Shown here: one piece after another, positions 1 to 5,848 of the stretch
Numbering within the stretch: the first letter of the stretch is position 1
How the letters are laid out: each line of letters starts with the position of its first letter
Source of the DNA: Alphaproteobacteria bacterium
GTDB taxonomy: Bacteria > Pseudomonadota > Alphaproteobacteria > RF32 > CAG-239
Assembly (NCBI GenBank): GCA_017557925.1
Contig: JAFYWO010000076.1
Span: 1-13,511, forward strand
DNA: 13,511 nucleotides
Reading direction: 5' to 3'
Translations under genes and position numbers: made by a program
Notes under the pieces: generated by a model
The model's input: only the letters and a program-made list of their open reading frames with translations
The model's database searches: none
Told to the model about the DNA's origin: nothing

Positions 1-136
1 GTTCCCAAATACCATATCCCCAAGGTTTAATAACCATACACCCCGGAGAGGAGGAAACTTCAGCCATGTCTGCGTTAGCTACCACGTTTTGATACCATTC
101 CGGATAGTTTTCTTCTCTAATATTTTTCAGAGCCAT
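1..136 (-). CDS. proS: Prolyl-tRNA synthetase, type 3 (5' end only, runs off the window)
   Basis: Only the first 45 codons are present. The enzyme charges tRNA-Pro with proline in the cytoplasm. The visible residues contain YPEWY near residues 11-15, then [14 protein letters not shown] at about 32-45. These line up with the start of the type 3 (archaeal/eukaryotic-like) class II ProRS, where the family reads roughly FSEWY ... G.(I/M)V.RPYGYAIWE. Type 2 bacterial ProRS, usual in Alphaproteobacteria, does not begin this way. The ATG at 136 has AAGGAC about nine bases upstream, and family proteins start at about this distance before the EWY motif. The gene diverges from the small lipoprotein gene at 298. 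The class assignment rests on the N-terminus only, since the catalytic motifs lie outside the window. Confidence 0.85.
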   Translation of the reverse strand, partial: MALKNIREENYPEWYQNVVANADMAEVSSSPGCMVIKPWGYGIWE

Positions 137-173
137 AACCAAATGTCCTTTTTAATTGTTTAAACCGGAAAAT

Positions 174-202
174 ATAAAACACCTTTTTTTGTTCTCTGTC
201 AA
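174..202 (-). promoter_or_regulatory. Candidate sigma-70 promoter for proS
   Basis: On the minus strand a perfect -35 TTGACA (202-197) is followed after 17 bases by TTTTAT (179-174, four of six consensus bases). TATATT lies three bases further on and is an alternative -10. The start point would fall about 30 bases before the proS ATG. Confidence 0.5.
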
Positions 203-235
203 GAATAATTAAGTGTATAAAATAAAACATTAACT

Positions 236-265
236 TTAACTTTTTTTTTACACCTCTTATATAAT
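236..265 (+). promoter_or_regulatory. Candidate promoter for the glutaredoxin-like lipoprotein gene
   Basis: A perfect TATAAT (260-265) lies 32 bases before the ATG at 298. The best -35 candidate is TTAACT (236-241, four of six) with an 18-base spacer. The -10 is convincing and the -35 is weak. A run of nine T lies in the spacer. Confidence 0.4.
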
Positions 266-297
266 AAGAAAACAAAGTAAAAAAAGAGGATTATTAA

Positions 298-663
298 ATG
301 AAACGCATATTAACGTTATTGTTCTTGAGTTTAACACTCTTGATAAGCGCTTGCAATGAAAAAACAAATACAAACAGAATTTATGTTTTTTCGCAACCTA
401 ATTGTAGTCACTGCATAAATGCTCATGCTTATATGACACGCTATTACAAAGATTATGATATAAAAGAATTAAATATAAGAGAAGGCTCTAATGCTGCTTA
501 TATGATTCGTTATGCCAGAAAGTTTAAAGTTAATGAAGCAAATTTGGGCACTCCGTTTATTGTAATGGGGGATAAGTATATTATGGGATGGGGTTCTGAA
601 CAAATTAAAGAATTTAATAAATATGCTAAAAATTTTAAACCCAAAAGCAATAAAAAGCAATAA
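298..663 (+). CDS. Glutaredoxin/thioredoxin-like lipoprotein
   Basis: This 121-residue protein is probably an exported thiol-disulfide protein tethered to a membrane by lipid. It has a lipoprotein signal peptide (MKR start, hydrophobic 4-18) ending in the lipobox ISAC, which makes C19 the likely lipidated residue. The mature part begins with a beta strand (RIYVFS, 27-32), then the redox motif C36-S-H-C39, and has TP at 85-86 in the place of the cis-proline loop. The stretch GDKYIMGWGSEQI (91-103) fits the last strand and helix of a glutaredoxin fold. Such a small domain with a CxxC fits glutaredoxin better than DsbA. An AAGAGGA ribosome-binding site lies eight bases before the ATG. It stands alone, with its own promoter and terminator. 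Substrate is unknown: it could reduce, oxidise or isomerise envelope disulfides. Confidence 0.75.
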   Translation: MKRILTLLFLSLTLLISACNEKTNTNRIYVFSQPNCSHCINAHAYMTRYYKDYDIKELNIREGSNAAYMIRYARKFKVNEANLGTPFIVMGDKYIMGWGSEQIKEFNKYAKNFKPKSNKKQ

Positions 664-680
664 AATGTAATAAAAAAAAA

Positions 681-712
681 GACACAGACCGTGAGGTGTG
701 TGTCTTTTTTTT
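681..712. terminator. Bidirectional Rho-independent terminator
   Basis: GACACAGACC (681-690) pairs with GGTGTGTGTC (695-704), with one G-G mismatch, across a GTGA (GNRA-type) tetraloop. Eight T follow (705-712) and nine A precede (672-680), so the hairpin has a U tract in either direction. It sits between the convergent genes ending at 663 and 724. Confidence 0.9.
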
Positions 713-723
713 GTGTCTTGACT

Positions 724-1725
724 TTAGTCTAAAGCATTAACAAGATTTATCATTTCCATATTGCCGCTAGAGTAAATATACTCACGTTCCTTTCGGGTAA
801 GGTTGTCATAGCAACCGATAAATTCCTTTATCAAAGAGGAATTAAGGGTTTCAGCTATGCAGATGTTGATAGGGATAAGATGAATCTGGCTTTTTACCAT
901 AAGTCTGATGAGCTCAGGGTTTTGAAGACGGATAATTGCTTTCTGTGTAAGCTTGCAGAGTTTGTTGGAATTTAAGAAAGCTTTTGTTGTTTCAACGCAT
1001 TCGGTTGCTTCAATAATGCTGGCTTTCTTTGCATCAGGTATGTTAGGAAGCATACCGATCATTTGTTGTAATTCCACATTACCAAGATTGATAATCTTGA
1101 CCAAAGTAGGTTCAGCTAAATGCCATTTGTATTTGCTGATAAGCTCTTTGATAGCCGGATAACATTTGCTGTCAACAATCATTTCCTGTTCTTCAAAAGA
1201 CAAAAATGAATGTTTGATGAGCAGGCAAATATCCTCAATATCTCCGTTATTAATGACATAAGTCTTAACGTAAGGAGACAAGTCTGATTGCTTCTTGATG
1301 ATTCTTTCAATCCATTTCTTATTGTTGTATTCAACAATAATATTCTGTGCAGACCATCCGATGCGGTTTCTTGAAATCAAACAATCAATAAGTTTCTCAT
1401 CGCCAATCTGGGCAATCATCTTTTCTGCAAACCAGTCAATTTCTCTTTTTTTCAAAAGCTTTACCAACCAAGTAAAATTGTTCTTAACAATGCTTTCTTT
1501 TACAAGTTTAACGTGGTCGTTGCTATAAAAGATTTTCTTCAAATTGTTTTCTTCTTCAATAGCACTTGTATCACCGGCAAAAAGCTCTTTGTAGGCTTCT
1601 GCCAATTCTTCGTCACCAAGTTGTTCTACTTCATTCATTAACTCTGTTTGATGTCTGTCATCTGACAAATACTCAAGAACTTCAATACCGTTCTCGCTCA
1701 AAATCGTTTCGTCAAAATTTTTCAT
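724..1725 (-). CDS. Alpha-solenoid repeat protein of unknown function
   Basis: I do not recognise a named family. The 333-residue protein has no signal peptide or membrane segment and is probably cytoplasmic. From about residue 75 to the end it is made of roughly ten tandem two-helix units of about 26 residues. Units begin near 75, 101, 127, 153, 180, 206, 232, 261, 287 and 313, and share the pattern xxIIxxxNxxxIxxLIxxxxxxLxxx; GDIEDICLLIK, GNVELQQMIG and NPELIRLMVK are equivalent segments. The first 70 residues are acidic and predicted helical. The layout resembles HEAT/LRV-like solenoids and, loosely, the DUF2336 proteins common in Alphaproteobacteria, so a protein-binding scaffold role is plausible but inferred. 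The ATG at 1725 lacks a clear Shine-Dalgarno sequence; the upstream bases are nearly all A and T. Transcription ends at the shared hairpin at 681-712. Confidence 0.75.
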   Translation of the reverse strand: MKNFDETILSENGIEVLEYLSDDRHQTELMNEVEQLGDEELAEAYKELFAGDTSAIEEENNLKKIFYSNDHVKLVKESIVKNNFTWLVKLLKKREIDWFAEKMIAQIGDEKLIDCLISRNRIGWSAQNIIVEYNNKKWIERIIKKQSDLSPYVKTYVINNGDIEDICLLIKHSFLSFEEQEMIVDSKCYPAIKELISKYKWHLAEPTLVKIINLGNVELQQMIGMLPNIPDAKKASIIEATECVETTKAFLNSNKLCKLTQKAIIRLQNPELIRLMVKSQIHLIPINICIAETLNSSLIKEFIGCYDNLTRKEREYIYSSGNMEMINLVNALD

Positions 1726-1822
1726 AATTATTTTTTTTAATTAAACATATGAAATACAAATCTATGTCTGATTTGAAGATAAATTAAAATAATCATTCAA
1801 ATTTTAAAACACTCCAATAATA

Positions 1823-1862
1823 CAGCACATAAACTTACATTTCAGTGTAACAGTTTATGCTG
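1823..1862. other. Imperfect inverted repeat (hairpin) in the divergent intergenic region
   Basis: Three arm pairs nest in order: CAGCA (1823-1827) with TGCTG (1858-1862), TAAACT (1830-1835) with AGTTTA (1852-1857), and TACA (1836-1839) with TGTA (1846-1849). That gives 15 base pairs with two offset two-base bulges and a six-base loop. No T tract follows on either strand, so it is not an intrinsic terminator. It could be a structured leader, part of a small RNA, or an operator. It lies about 140 bases before the next plus-strand gene and about 100 bases upstream of the minus-strand gene. The rest of 1726-2002 has no coding potential that I can support. Confidence 0.45.
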
Positions 1863-1919
1863 ATTTTCCCCAAAAGTCAATATATTTAAAAATAATATTG
1901 TGTAAATGTAAAAAAAAGC

Positions 1920-1952
1920 TTGTTAAACATAAATATTTACCATAAATTTACC
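1920..1952 (+). promoter_or_regulatory. Candidate promoter with a direct-repeat regulator site, upstream of the glycosyltransferase-like gene
   Basis: TTGTTA (1920-1925) and TAAATT (1943-1948) are separated by 17 bases; each matches four of six consensus bases. Overlapping the -10 are two copies of ATTTACC (1935-1941 and 1946-1952) spaced 11 bases apart, about one helical turn. That spacing suits a dimeric activator or repressor binding one face of the DNA. The arrangement TTTA-N7-TTTA also loosely recalls the alphaproteobacterial CtrA site TTAA-N7-TTAA, but each half differs from it. Confidence 0.35.
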
Positions 1953-1957
1953 TTAAC

Positions 1958-1975
1958 CTCTTTATGCGTAAAGAG
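1958..1975 (+). other. Perfect hairpin at the likely 5' end of the mRNA
   Basis: CTCTTTA-TGCG-TAAAGAG is a perfect 7-base-pair inverted repeat with a four-base loop. It begins just after the expected start point of the candidate promoter at 1920-1948 and ends 17 bases before the AGGAGA ribosome-binding site (1992-1997). It may protect the 5' end of the mRNA or serve as an operator. There is no T tract, so it is not a terminator. Confidence 0.45.
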
Positions 1976-2002
1976 TATTTGTTTAATGTCTAGGAGATAA
2001 AG

Positions 2003-3016
2003 ATGAGTGATAAAACAATGAAAATAGTTCTATCTGCATTAACAGCTGTGTTGTTGGTGTTGATAGCTTGCTTATATGCTTTCAAGGGCACTACAGGTTC
2101 TGCAAATCTAAATAAATTAGCTGTTCGTGTTGGAGAACTTCGTCAATACAAAACAATGAACAGAGCTGATGTAGCTTCCTCTATGGAACGTTCATTTAGC
2201 CGAGTAGGTTATGATGTTGTTACCACAACAGAAGATAATTTATATCCTGCAACTGCTGATGATGCCGGTGTAAATTTCTATGTTCGTGGATATGTTCCAT
2301 TTAACAATCTTAAAACCAATAAAAATGCTGTAAATATCGTTTACATCAGAGATTATGATGTTTTACAACCTGAAGAATTAGACGCTTTTGATGGTATTGC
2401 AACATCTTCACACGATTTTTATAACTATGTAATGAGTGCAAACTATGCTGCTGTATATTTGCCGGAATTTACAGATCTTTCAATCTTCTATCCGAAACCT
2501 ACTCCATCATTGGAAAGTGGTCTTCTTTATGTTGGTGATAATGATCGTCACAGCGTAGCTATATCTGCAGCTCTTGAAGCAAAGTTACCTGTTGAAATTT
2601 ATGGTCGTTTGTGGGAAGGTAATATTGAAGATGAATTTATCAAAGGTGAATACATTCACGATAATGACTTGTCTTCATACTTCTCATCTGCAAAAATTAA
2701 CTTAGTAAATGTAAGTTCTCATGAATCTGAATTGGGTATAATCCCTTCAAGAGTATATGATATTGCCGCTTCAAAAGGATTTATGATTGCTCCTTACAAT
2801 AAAGAAATTGAAGCAGTATTCGGTGATGCTGTTCCGATGTATAAAAATGCTGAAGAATTGAAAGCTTTATACGATCAATACATAAATGATCCGGAAGCTC
2901 GTTCTGAAAAAGCTGAAAAAGCATACAGAATCGTTGTAGGTGAATACAATGTAGATGCTTTTGTTCAACGCCTAAACGGATTAGTAGAGTTCTTAATCAA
3001 CGAGAAAAAACTCTAA
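2003..3016 (+). CDS. Membrane-anchored CgeB-like glycosyltransferase-fold protein
   Basis: This 337-residue protein looks like a two-domain GT-B protein of the CgeB / 'glycosyl transferases group 1' type behind an N-terminal anchor. Residues 8-27 are hydrophobic and contain LIAC (20-23), which fits a lipobox, so C23 may be lipidated; a plain membrane anchor is the alternative. The C-terminal half carries the recognisable CgeB signature: LLYVGDNDRHS, then IYGRLWEG, YFSSAKINLVNVSSHES, a PSRVYDIAASKGFMIAP segment, and YKNAEELKALYDQYINDPEAR. The N-domain (about 45-165) has the GYDV strand and the FYNYVMSANYAAVYLPEFTD segment typical of the inter-domain region. AGGAGA lies five bases before the ATG. 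The next gene starts directly after its stop codon. Sugar-nucleotide transferases normally act in the cytoplasm, so an exported domain would be odd; topology is unresolved. It may be an inactive or repurposed GT fold. Confidence 0.7.
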   Translation: MSDKTMKIVLSALTAVLLVLIACLYAFKGTTGSANLNKLAVRVGELRQYKTMNRADVASSMERSFSRVGYDVVTTTEDNLYPATADDAGVNFYVRGYVPFNNLKTNKNAVNIVYIRDYDVLQPEELDAFDGIATSSHDFYNYVMSANYAAVYLPEFTDLSIFYPKPTPSLESGLLYVGDNDRHSVAISAALEAKLPVEIYGRLWEGNIEDEFIKGEYIHDNDLSSYFSSAKINLVNVSSHESELGIIPSRVYDIAASKGFMIAPYNKEIEAVFGDAVPMYKNAEELKALYDQYINDPEARSEKAEKAYRIVVGEYNVDAFVQRLNGLVEFLINEKKL

Positions 3017-3562
3017 ATGAACAAAAAAACACTACATAGATTTTATCTAAGCGTGTTGTTAGTAACGGCAGTTGTGCTTTGCACACTGCCGTTTATAATG
3101 TTTCCTAAAGGAAGTCTTTATATTTATACCAAACACGTATTGCCTGATAACCGAGAAACAGAATTTGTAAATGAGTTGGAACAAATAGGTTACAGAGTTT
3201 ATATAAATAAAGAAACCATCGGAAATAAAAAAACAGCTATTTGGTTTAAGGATAATGTTTTGGTAAAAGACATAATTAAAGATAGAAATTTTGAATATAA
3301 TTTTATTTATAACGAAAATTATTATCCTCTTAATTTTAGCGGTCTTAAAACACTTCCTATAATACTTACACCGCATCAAAAATTGTATGAGCATTACATG
3401 CGCTCAAACGTAAAATCTGCCACTTTTTATCTTGGAAATTTCCCCAACAAGGTAACACAGACAAACATGAAAACTCCTGTAGAAGATGATAAAACAAGCG
3501 CCAAAGCTTCTGCTAAACGCTTTGATGAGTTATATGTTTGGCTAAAAAATAATAGTAATTAA
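3017..3562 (+). CDS. Membrane-anchored protein resembling the N-terminal domain of the preceding glycosyltransferase-like protein
   Basis: This 181-residue protein starts with KK and HR, followed by a single membrane segment at about 9-29, so by the positive-inside rule the rest should face the periplasm. It matches the N-terminal half of its upstream neighbour in order: an F.NELEQIGYRVYI segment against F.RVGYDVV, then NFIYNENY against NIVYIRDY, then a P-HQKLYEHYMRSNVKSATFYLGNF segment against S-HDFYNYVMSANYAAVYLPEF. The CgeB-like C-terminal domain is absent; instead there is a short Lys/Ala tail. It therefore looks like a partial duplicate of the gene before it. The ATG directly follows the upstream TAA with only a weak ribosome-binding site, which suggests translational coupling. 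The stop overlaps the convergent hydrolase gene by four bases. The function is unknown; a pair acting as a complex is an inference. Confidence 0.65.
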   Translation: MNKKTLHRFYLSVLLVTAVVLCTLPFIMFPKGSLYIYTKHVLPDNRETEFVNELEQIGYRVYINKETIGNKKTAIWFKDNVLVKDIIKDRNFEYNFIYNENYYPLNFSGLKTLPIILTPHQKLYEHYMRSNVKSATFYLGNFPNKVTQTNMKTPVEDDKTSAKASAKRFDELYVWLKNNSN

Positions 3563-4272
3563 ATTTCTTTTTTGATAATTTTTACAACTTCGTTTATTTC
3601 TTCATTTGTAATACGGTGGTCAATTCCGTCATACTCAAAGGCTTCCCAATAAACTTTATGATTGTCAAGCCATTTTTTTGTAAAGTTAAGAGTTTTGTAT
3701 TGAACGCAAACATCACTCGTTCCGTGAAACAAATAAACATTAGGTCTTGAAGATAGTTCTTTATCAAGCATATCTTTACCTGAAATAATACCTGCAAGGC
3801 TGAAAATTCCACCAACCTTATACCTTCTGCTAAGACCTGCATAAATAGCAATCATGGCTCCTTGAGAAAAGCCTATAATGTAAGTATCCTTGTTTTTAAT
3901 CTTATATTCTTTCTGTAAGGCAGAAACAAAGGAGTTGATTTTTTTTGAAACATTACTGATTAAGTCTCCTGTGTTATTGTAAATTTCAATAATTTCATCA
4001 ATAGATGTTTCTGTGTTTCTTCTTTTTCTGGTGGGGTCAATATCATTAAGACCGAACCATTGTTTTTTTAAGTTATTTCTTTCACAAACCAAATCAGCCA
4101 TAGGGATGGCAATAATAACATCGTTAAGCTCTTTTTCTAAGATATTGGCATAAGGTAATAAATCCTCAATGCAACTATTGTATCCGTGTAAAAAAACGAT
4201 AAGTTTTTTAGGCTTGTTTCCGACTAAAAACTTTTGATGTGAAAAAGTACACAAACATCTTCTCCTAAACAT
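3559..4272 (-). CDS. Alpha/beta hydrolase, phospholipase/carboxylesterase family
   Basis: A serine hydrolase of the Abhydrolase_2 type (the family of bacterial carboxylesterases and acyl-protein thioesterase-like enzymes), which cleaves ester or thioester bonds. With the start at 4272 it is 237 residues, close to the usual 210-240. Visible features are the oxyanion-hole HGYN (29-32), the family motif QWFGL (71-75), nucleophile S136 in GFSQG, D187 in HGTSDVCV, and H219 in GIDHRI, giving a complete catalytic triad. No signal peptide is evident. I reject the longer GTG start at 4437: it would add 55 Phe/Leu-rich residues and run through the lexA promoter and SOS box. The chosen ATG has no strong ribosome-binding site; a TATTAT (4290-4285) sits so close that the message may be nearly leaderless. 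The natural substrate cannot be told from the sequence. Confidence 0.85.
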   Translation of the reverse strand: MFRRRCLCTFSHQKFLVGNKPKKLIVFLHGYNSCIEDLLPYANILEKELNDVIIAIPMADLVCERNNLKKQWFGLNDIDPTRKRRNTETSIDEIIEIYNNTGDLISNVSKKINSFVSALQKEYKIKNKDTYIIGFSQGAMIAIYAGLSRRYKVGGIFSLAGIISGKDMLDKELSSRPNVYLFHGTSDVCVQYKTLNFTKKWLDNHKVYWEAFEYDGIDHRITNEEINEVVKIIKKEI

Positions 4273-4368
4273 TACCAAGTCAAAATATAATACAAAGGTT
4301 GATAAAGTATTAAAGTAAAATAAAAAATATAAATCAACTTGTTTTTTTATAAAAATATATAAACCCTC

Positions 4369-4397
4369 TTGACAATTTGAAAACAAAGAACTAAAGT
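4369..4397 (+). promoter_or_regulatory. lexA promoter (sigma-70 type)
   Basis: A perfect -35 TTGACA (4369-4374), a 17-base spacer, and TAAAGT (4392-4397, four of six) as the -10. The start point would be near 4404, about 24 bases before the lexA ATG. The -10 is embedded in the SOS box, so bound LexA would block RNA polymerase directly. Confidence 0.75.
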
Positions 4398-4402
4398 AGA
4401 AC
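4388..4402. promoter_or_regulatory. Alphaproteobacterial SOS box (LexA operator)
   Basis: GAACTAAAGTAGAAC is an exact match to the alphaproteobacterial LexA operator GAAC-N7-GAAC (GTTC-N7-GTTC on the other strand). It lies 25 bases before lexA and covers the -10 element, as expected for autorepression relieved after DNA damage. The gap between this gene and the minus-strand hydrolase is small, but the box is too far from the hydrolase start for a firm claim about that gene. Confidence 0.88.
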
Positions 4403-4427
4403 AAACTTAATTTCCATAGGAGGGAAA

Positions 4428-5081
4428 ATGTTAACACCTAAACAACATAAATTACTTATGTATATAGACGAATTTATTAAACAAACCGGTCATTCTCCAT
4501 CTTTTGAAGAGATGAAAGAGGCTGTCGGGCTAAAGTCTAAATCAGGTATTCATGCAATGCTAAACTCTTTAGAAGAAAGAGGTTTTATTCGTAAACTGGC
4601 TCATCGTGCCAGAGCTCTTGAAGTTATAAAAGTTCCATCTTTAGAAAATCAAAATCTGTCTTCTGTTGCAAATGATAATCAAGACAGTGATTTTTCTTTG
4701 ATGATACCGCTATATGGTAAAATTGCCGCCGGAACCCCGATAGAGGCAATAGCAAATCCGTCAGAATATATCTATATCCCTAAAACATTTTCTTCATCTT
4801 CAGAGTTATATGCTCTAACCATAGAAGGTGAATCTATGATAGAAGCTGGCATATTTGACGGAGATACAGCTATCATCAGACGAACAAATAGGGCAGATAA
4901 CGGGCAGATAGTTGTTGCTCTTGTTGATAATGAAGAAGCTACATTAAAAGTTTTGGATAAAAAAAGAGGTAATGAGGTTTGGTTGCTTCCGTGCAATAAA
5001 GACTATTCACCTATTAAATTAACCGCTGATAGGATTAACATACAAGGTGTTTTGTATGGTATTGTCAGAAAGTATAACTAG
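4428..5081 (+). CDS. lexA: SOS-response transcriptional repressor LexA
   Basis: LexA represses DNA-damage-response genes and inactivates itself by RecA-stimulated self-cleavage. The 217-residue protein starts with a winged helix-turn-helix (about 1-68) containing PSFEEMKEAVGLKSKSGIH, EERGFIRKL and RARALEV, which is the alphaproteobacterial form. A linker follows (about 70-90), then the S24-type protease domain. The cleavage bond is A101-G102 in KIAAGTP, the nucleophile is S136 in EGESM, and the general base is K174 in EATLKVL; all are intact, so the protein should be autocleavable. A strong AGGAGGG (4418-4424) precedes the ATG. The promoter contains an SOS box, so it is autoregulated. mtnN follows eight bases after the stop, apparently in the same operon. 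Confidence 0.97.
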   Translation: MLTPKQHKLLMYIDEFIKQTGHSPSFEEMKEAVGLKSKSGIHAMLNSLEERGFIRKLAHRARALEVIKVPSLENQNLSSVANDNQDSDFSLMIPLYGKIAAGTPIEAIANPSEYIYIPKTFSSSSELYALTIEGESMIEAGIFDGDTAIIRRTNRADNGQIVVALVDNEEATLKVLDKKRGNEVWLLPCNKDYSPIKLTADRINIQGVLYGIVRKYN

Positions 5082-5089
5082 GGGATAAA

Positions 5090-5767
5090 ATGACTACAAT
5101 AGCAATTATAACTGCAATGGACTGTGAGTATGAAGCAATATATTCTTTATACGATTTTAAAACAACATCAGATTTAGCAAAAGTAAACATTTATGATAAA
5201 ACAGTGTATCTCATAAAATCAGGAATAGGTAAGGTAAATGCAGCTCTTGCAACTAATTTAGCCATACAAAAAGGAGCAGATATTGTAATTACTACAGGTC
5301 TTGCCGGTGGGATAGATGACTGTTTATCGCAAGGGGACATTGTGTTGGCAGATAAAACATGCTACCACGATGTATGGTGTGGAAGTCCTAATTTAAAAGG
5401 TCAAGTTCAAGATTTCCCCTTATATTTTGATTTGTCCTTAAAATTGAAAGAACTTTTACACCCTGTGGCTGAAAGCAAAGGTTGGAAAATAGGGCTTACC
5501 GTTACCGGAGACCAGTTTTTAACAGATGCAGAAGCCTTAAAACAAATTAAGACAGACTTTGAAAGTGCATTAGCTGTTGATATGGAAAGTGCTTCAGTTG
5601 CGCAAACTTGTTATCTGAATAACAAACCCTATATTTCACTTCGCATAATAAGTGATGTTGTTGGTAAAGAAAATCAAGTTGAACAATACAATACTTTTTG
5701 GGAAAATATCCCCAGATGCGCTTCAGAAATGGTGGATGAAATCTTAAAATCATTATCACTTAAATAG
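5090..5767 (+). CDS. mtnN: 5'-methylthioadenosine/S-adenosylhomocysteine nucleosidase
   Basis: This enzyme hydrolyses MTA and SAH to adenine plus the thioribose products. It clears by-products of polyamine synthesis and methylation, and feeds methionine salvage and, in some bacteria, autoinducer-2 synthesis. The 225-residue length is normal for the family. Seen are IITAMDCE with E13, SGIGKVNAA (44-52), TGLAGG (69-74), TGDQF (139-143), VDMESAS with E166, and RIISD with D189. E13, E166 and D189 match the E. coli catalytic residues E12, E174 and D197, with the same 23-residue spacing between the last two. The ribosome-binding site AGGGGA (5080-5085) overlaps the lexA stop codon and no promoter separates the two genes, so it is probably co-transcribed with lexA and SOS-inducible. 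A terminator follows at 5804. Confidence 0.95.
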   Translation: MTTIAIITAMDCEYEAIYSLYDFKTTSDLAKVNIYDKTVYLIKSGIGKVNAALATNLAIQKGADIVITTGLAGGIDDCLSQGDIVLADKTCYHDVWCGSPNLKGQVQDFPLYFDLSLKLKELLHPVAESKGWKIGLTVTGDQFLTDAEALKQIKTDFESALAVDMESASVAQTCYLNNKPYISLRIISDVVGKENQVEQYNTFWENIPRCASEMVDEILKSLSLK

Positions 5768-5803
5768 TTTGTTTTAATAATTATTGTTTCACTGTCAAAA
5801 AAG

Positions 5804-5832
5804 TACCCCCGAAACATCGGGGGTATCCTTTT
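5804..5832. terminator. Bidirectional Rho-independent terminator
   Basis: TACCCCCGA (5804-5812) pairs perfectly with TCGGGGGTA (5817-5825) across an AACA loop. The plus side has a short T run (5829-5832), and the minus side has six T (complement of 5797-5802). It ends the lexA-mtnN operon and, more strongly on the minus strand, the DUF805 gene. Confidence 0.88.
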
Positions 5833-5848
5833 GTATATCCCATCTTAA

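Noticed and set aside
1936..1950. A CtrA binding site (TTAA-N7-TTAA)
   Set aside because: Both halves read TTTA, so the match is degenerate, and such AT-rich matches occur by chance in this composition. Kept only as a possibility under the direct-repeat feature.
4273..4437. A 55-residue N-terminal extension of the hydrolase from a GTG at 4437
   Set aside because: It is Phe/Leu-rich, has no match to the family, overlaps the lexA start, and would be read through the lexA promoter and SOS box. The ATG at 4272 gives a normal family length.
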